Below are positions 62,765-64,000 of a DNA stretch of 64,000 nucleotides, in pieces (positions within the stretch are counted from its first letter, which is position 1; every line of letters starts with the position of its first letter). The stretch is from Halomonas denitrificans (GTDB taxonomy: Bacteria; Pseudomonadota; Gammaproteobacteria; Pseudomonadales; Halomonadaceae): assembly GCF_003056305.1 (NCBI RefSeq), contig NZ_PYVX01000001.1, positions 682,001 to 746,000 of the forward strand, given 5' to 3'. The notes beneath the pieces are model-generated. The model made no database searches, was not told the origin of the DNA, and saw only the letters and a list, made by a program, of their open reading frames with translations. Both the position numbers and the translations under genes were made by a program.

Positions 62765-63789
62765 CCGGGCCCGCCGCCGCGATCGCCTGGCGCTGGCGGC
62801 ACCTGGGCCTGCTGGGCCTGGCGCTGCTCGCACCTCTGCTGGTGCCCTGGTGGCTGGGCGGCGGAGGAACCCTCGGCGCGCTCGGCGACTTCCCCGGCGC
62901 CCTGCTGGCCCTGATGGTCGGCATCGCCGTGCTGTGCTGGAACCTCAATGCCGCCCGCTGGCGGCTGCTGCTCGCGGGGCGCGCCGGGCGCCTGGGGCAG
63001 CGTGGCGCCCTGGCCCTCGAGATGGCCGCCAAGTTCGCGCTGTGCGCCACGCCGGGAGGGACCGGCGGTGCCGCCACCTTCCTGCTGCTGCTGGCCCGGC
63101 GCGGCTATCCTCCGGCGCGGGCCTCGGCCATCTACCTGGTCGATCAGTGCTGCGACCTGCTGTTCTTCGCCCTGATGCTCGCGCTGCTGGTCGTCGCGAC
63201 CCTGGTCGGCGCCATCGACTGGCCGCATCGCACGCTGATCGGCGCCGCGCTGCTCGGCCTCGGCCTGCTGCTGCTCGGCCTGGGCGCGATACTGGCCGGG
63301 CTGCCCTGGCTGCTGCGGGGCCGCCCCTGGCTCTCCTGGCCGGGCCCCGGGCGGCGGCGTCGCATCGCCCGCCAGCTGCTGAGCGGTCGCCGCACCCTGA
63401 TCGCCACCCTGCGCCTGCCGCCGCGGGTGCTGGCGGCGATCTTCGCGCTCTGCGGCCTGCACTGGCTGCTGCGCTACAGCCTGCTCTATCTGGCCGTTCT
63501 CGGCATCGCCGGCCAGGGCGCGGCGCTGGACGACTGGGCCTGGACCTTCGTGGTGCAGATGCTGGCCATGGCGGCCAGCCAGTTCAGCGTGCTGCCCGGC
63601 GGCGCCGGCACCGCCGAGCTGAGCGTCGGCGCCCTGCTGATGCCGCTGATGGCGCGCGACCAGGCCGCCGCCGCCGTGGTGATCTGGCGCCTGGTCAGCT
63701 ACCACCTCTACCTGCTCGCCGGGGCGCCGATCTTCCTGGTCCTGCTCGGCCGCGCGCTGCGACGGGGTCATGCCCGGCGCAGGGCCTGA
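62761..63789 (+). CDS. LPG synthase/AglD-like membrane protein (UPF0104)
   Basis: A 342-residue polytopic membrane protein with about eight hydrophobic segments. It has the family-defining 'TPGGTGGAATFLLLLARRGY', 'LPGGAGTAELSVGALLMPLM' and a C-terminal 'VVIWRLVSYHLYLLAGAPIFL'. The GG-A-G/E pattern is that of the transmembrane half of MprF/LPG-synthase and the AglD/UPF0104 proteins, which are thought to flip or transfer lipid-linked groups. ATGA overlap with the glycosyltransferase gene shows translational coupling, suggesting a shared lipid or glycan substrate. Confidence 0.88.
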   Translation: MTGPAAAIAWRWRHLGLLGLALLAPLLVPWWLGGGGTLGALGDFPGALLALMVGIAVLCWNLNAARWRLLLAGRAGRLGQRGALALEMAAKFALCATPGGTGGAATFLLLLARRGYPPARASAIYLVDQCCDLLFFALMLALLVVATLVGAIDWPHRTLIGAALLGLGLLLLGLGAILAGLPWLLRGRPWLSWPGPGRRRRIARQLLSGRRTLIATLRLPPRVLAAIFALCGLHWLLRYSLLYLAVLGIAGQGAALDDWAWTFVVQMLAMAASQFSVLPGGAGTAELSVGALLMPLMARDQAAAAVVIWRLVSYHLYLLAGAPIFLVLLGRALRRGHARRRA

Positions 63790-63800
63790 TCCCGGGCGCC

Positions 63801-64000
63801 TCAGTCGGCGCGCAGGGCCCGGGCCAGCATGTCGGTGACCGGCTTGGCCAGGTAGCTGGCCAGCGTCCGGCTGGCGGTCTGCAGGTGGACCTCGGCCGGC
63901 ATGCCGGCCATCAGGCGCATCGTCTCGGGCATCGTCTTTCGTTCGTCCTCGCTCACCCGAACCCGCACCTCGTAGTAGCGCTCCCCCGTGGCCTCGTCCA
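63801..64000 (-). CDS. HlyD-type membrane-fusion protein, C-terminal end (truncated by window edge)
   Basis: The minus-strand frame from the window edge to TGA 63801-63803 encodes 65 residues, ending with 'GMPAEVHLQTASRTLASYLA' and 'KPVTDMLARALRAD'. This is the standard C-terminal signature of type I secretion periplasmic adaptors (HlyD/PrtE/AprE: 'GMPVEVFIQTGERT', then 'SYLLKPLTD'). The preceding 'ERYYEVRVRVSEDE' also fits. The rest of the gene and any cognate ABC transporter, TolC-like partner or substrate lie beyond position 64000. Convergent with the flippase-like gene (11-base gap). Confidence 0.88.
   Translation of the reverse strand, partial: DEATGERYYEVRVRVSEDERKTMPETMRLMAGMPAEVHLQTASRTLASYLAKPVTDMLARALRAD

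Overview
The window is a gene-dense, very GC-rich stretch of a gammaproteobacterial chromosome. Product identities and gene order point to the Halomonadaceae (Halomonas-like) or a close relative. The evidence is a monomeric plus a dimeric isocitrate dehydrogenase side by side, a Pseudomonas-type long isocitrate lyase, a 180 kDa-class NAD-dependent glutamate dehydrogenase, Rmf, and a gabDT operon. The order rarA - lolA - ftsK - aat - bpt - infA - clpA - clpS - icd - idh - rluE - nudJ - mnmA - hflD - purB - roxA - GNAT - aceA is the order I remember from Pseudomonas aeruginosa, lacking trxB and cspD. I see no rRNA, tRNA, CRISPR array, prophage or insertion sequence.

Layout. 1-8,500: the 3' part of htpX, pdxB, a small WGR-like gene, a glutaredoxin-like gene overlapping rlmKL, rmf with a possible upstream ORF, pyrD and mgtE. 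8,500-16,600: the large NAD-GDH, trmA, murI and a hemerythrin-like protein lacking several expected histidines. 16,600-39,500: the syntenic core listed above, which contains most of a bacterial N-degron pathway (aat, bpt, clpS, clpA) around infA. 39,500-47,200: a glycine-zipper lipoprotein, a small membrane protein, a SlyD-like PPIase, a TVP38/pyridine-nucleotide oxidoreductase fusion coupled to a CDP-alcohol phosphatidyltransferase, a secreted MsrA overlapping an MFS gene tail to tail, and an NlpC/P60 lipoprotein. 47,200-56,400: an 820-residue DUF1266-like protein, gabD-gabT, an unknown protein, a 47-residue ORF with a distinctive promoter, a K+ channel, a YeaQ-type membrane protein, a DUF924 protein and a small membrane protein. 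56,400-64,000: ycjX-ycjF, a universal stress protein, rnb (RNase II), a glycosyltransferase coupled to a flippase-like membrane protein, and the C-terminal end of a type I secretion membrane-fusion protein.

Functionally the window is mostly housekeeping: proteolysis, tRNA/rRNA modification, TCA and glyoxylate branch control, GABA catabolism and outer-membrane biogenesis. The least explained pieces are: (1) an intergenic repeat family of about 110-205 bp present in three copies (32127-32236, 36839-36966, inverted at 52736-52941); (2) an 18-bp palindrome at about -40 of a TATAAT promoter driving a 47-residue ORF (53649-53896); (3) the TVP38-oxidoreductase/phosphatidyltransferase pair; (4) the three-unit DUF1266 protein; and (5) the uORF in front of rmf. 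All functional calls come from reading the sequence and from memory of families. No search was run.
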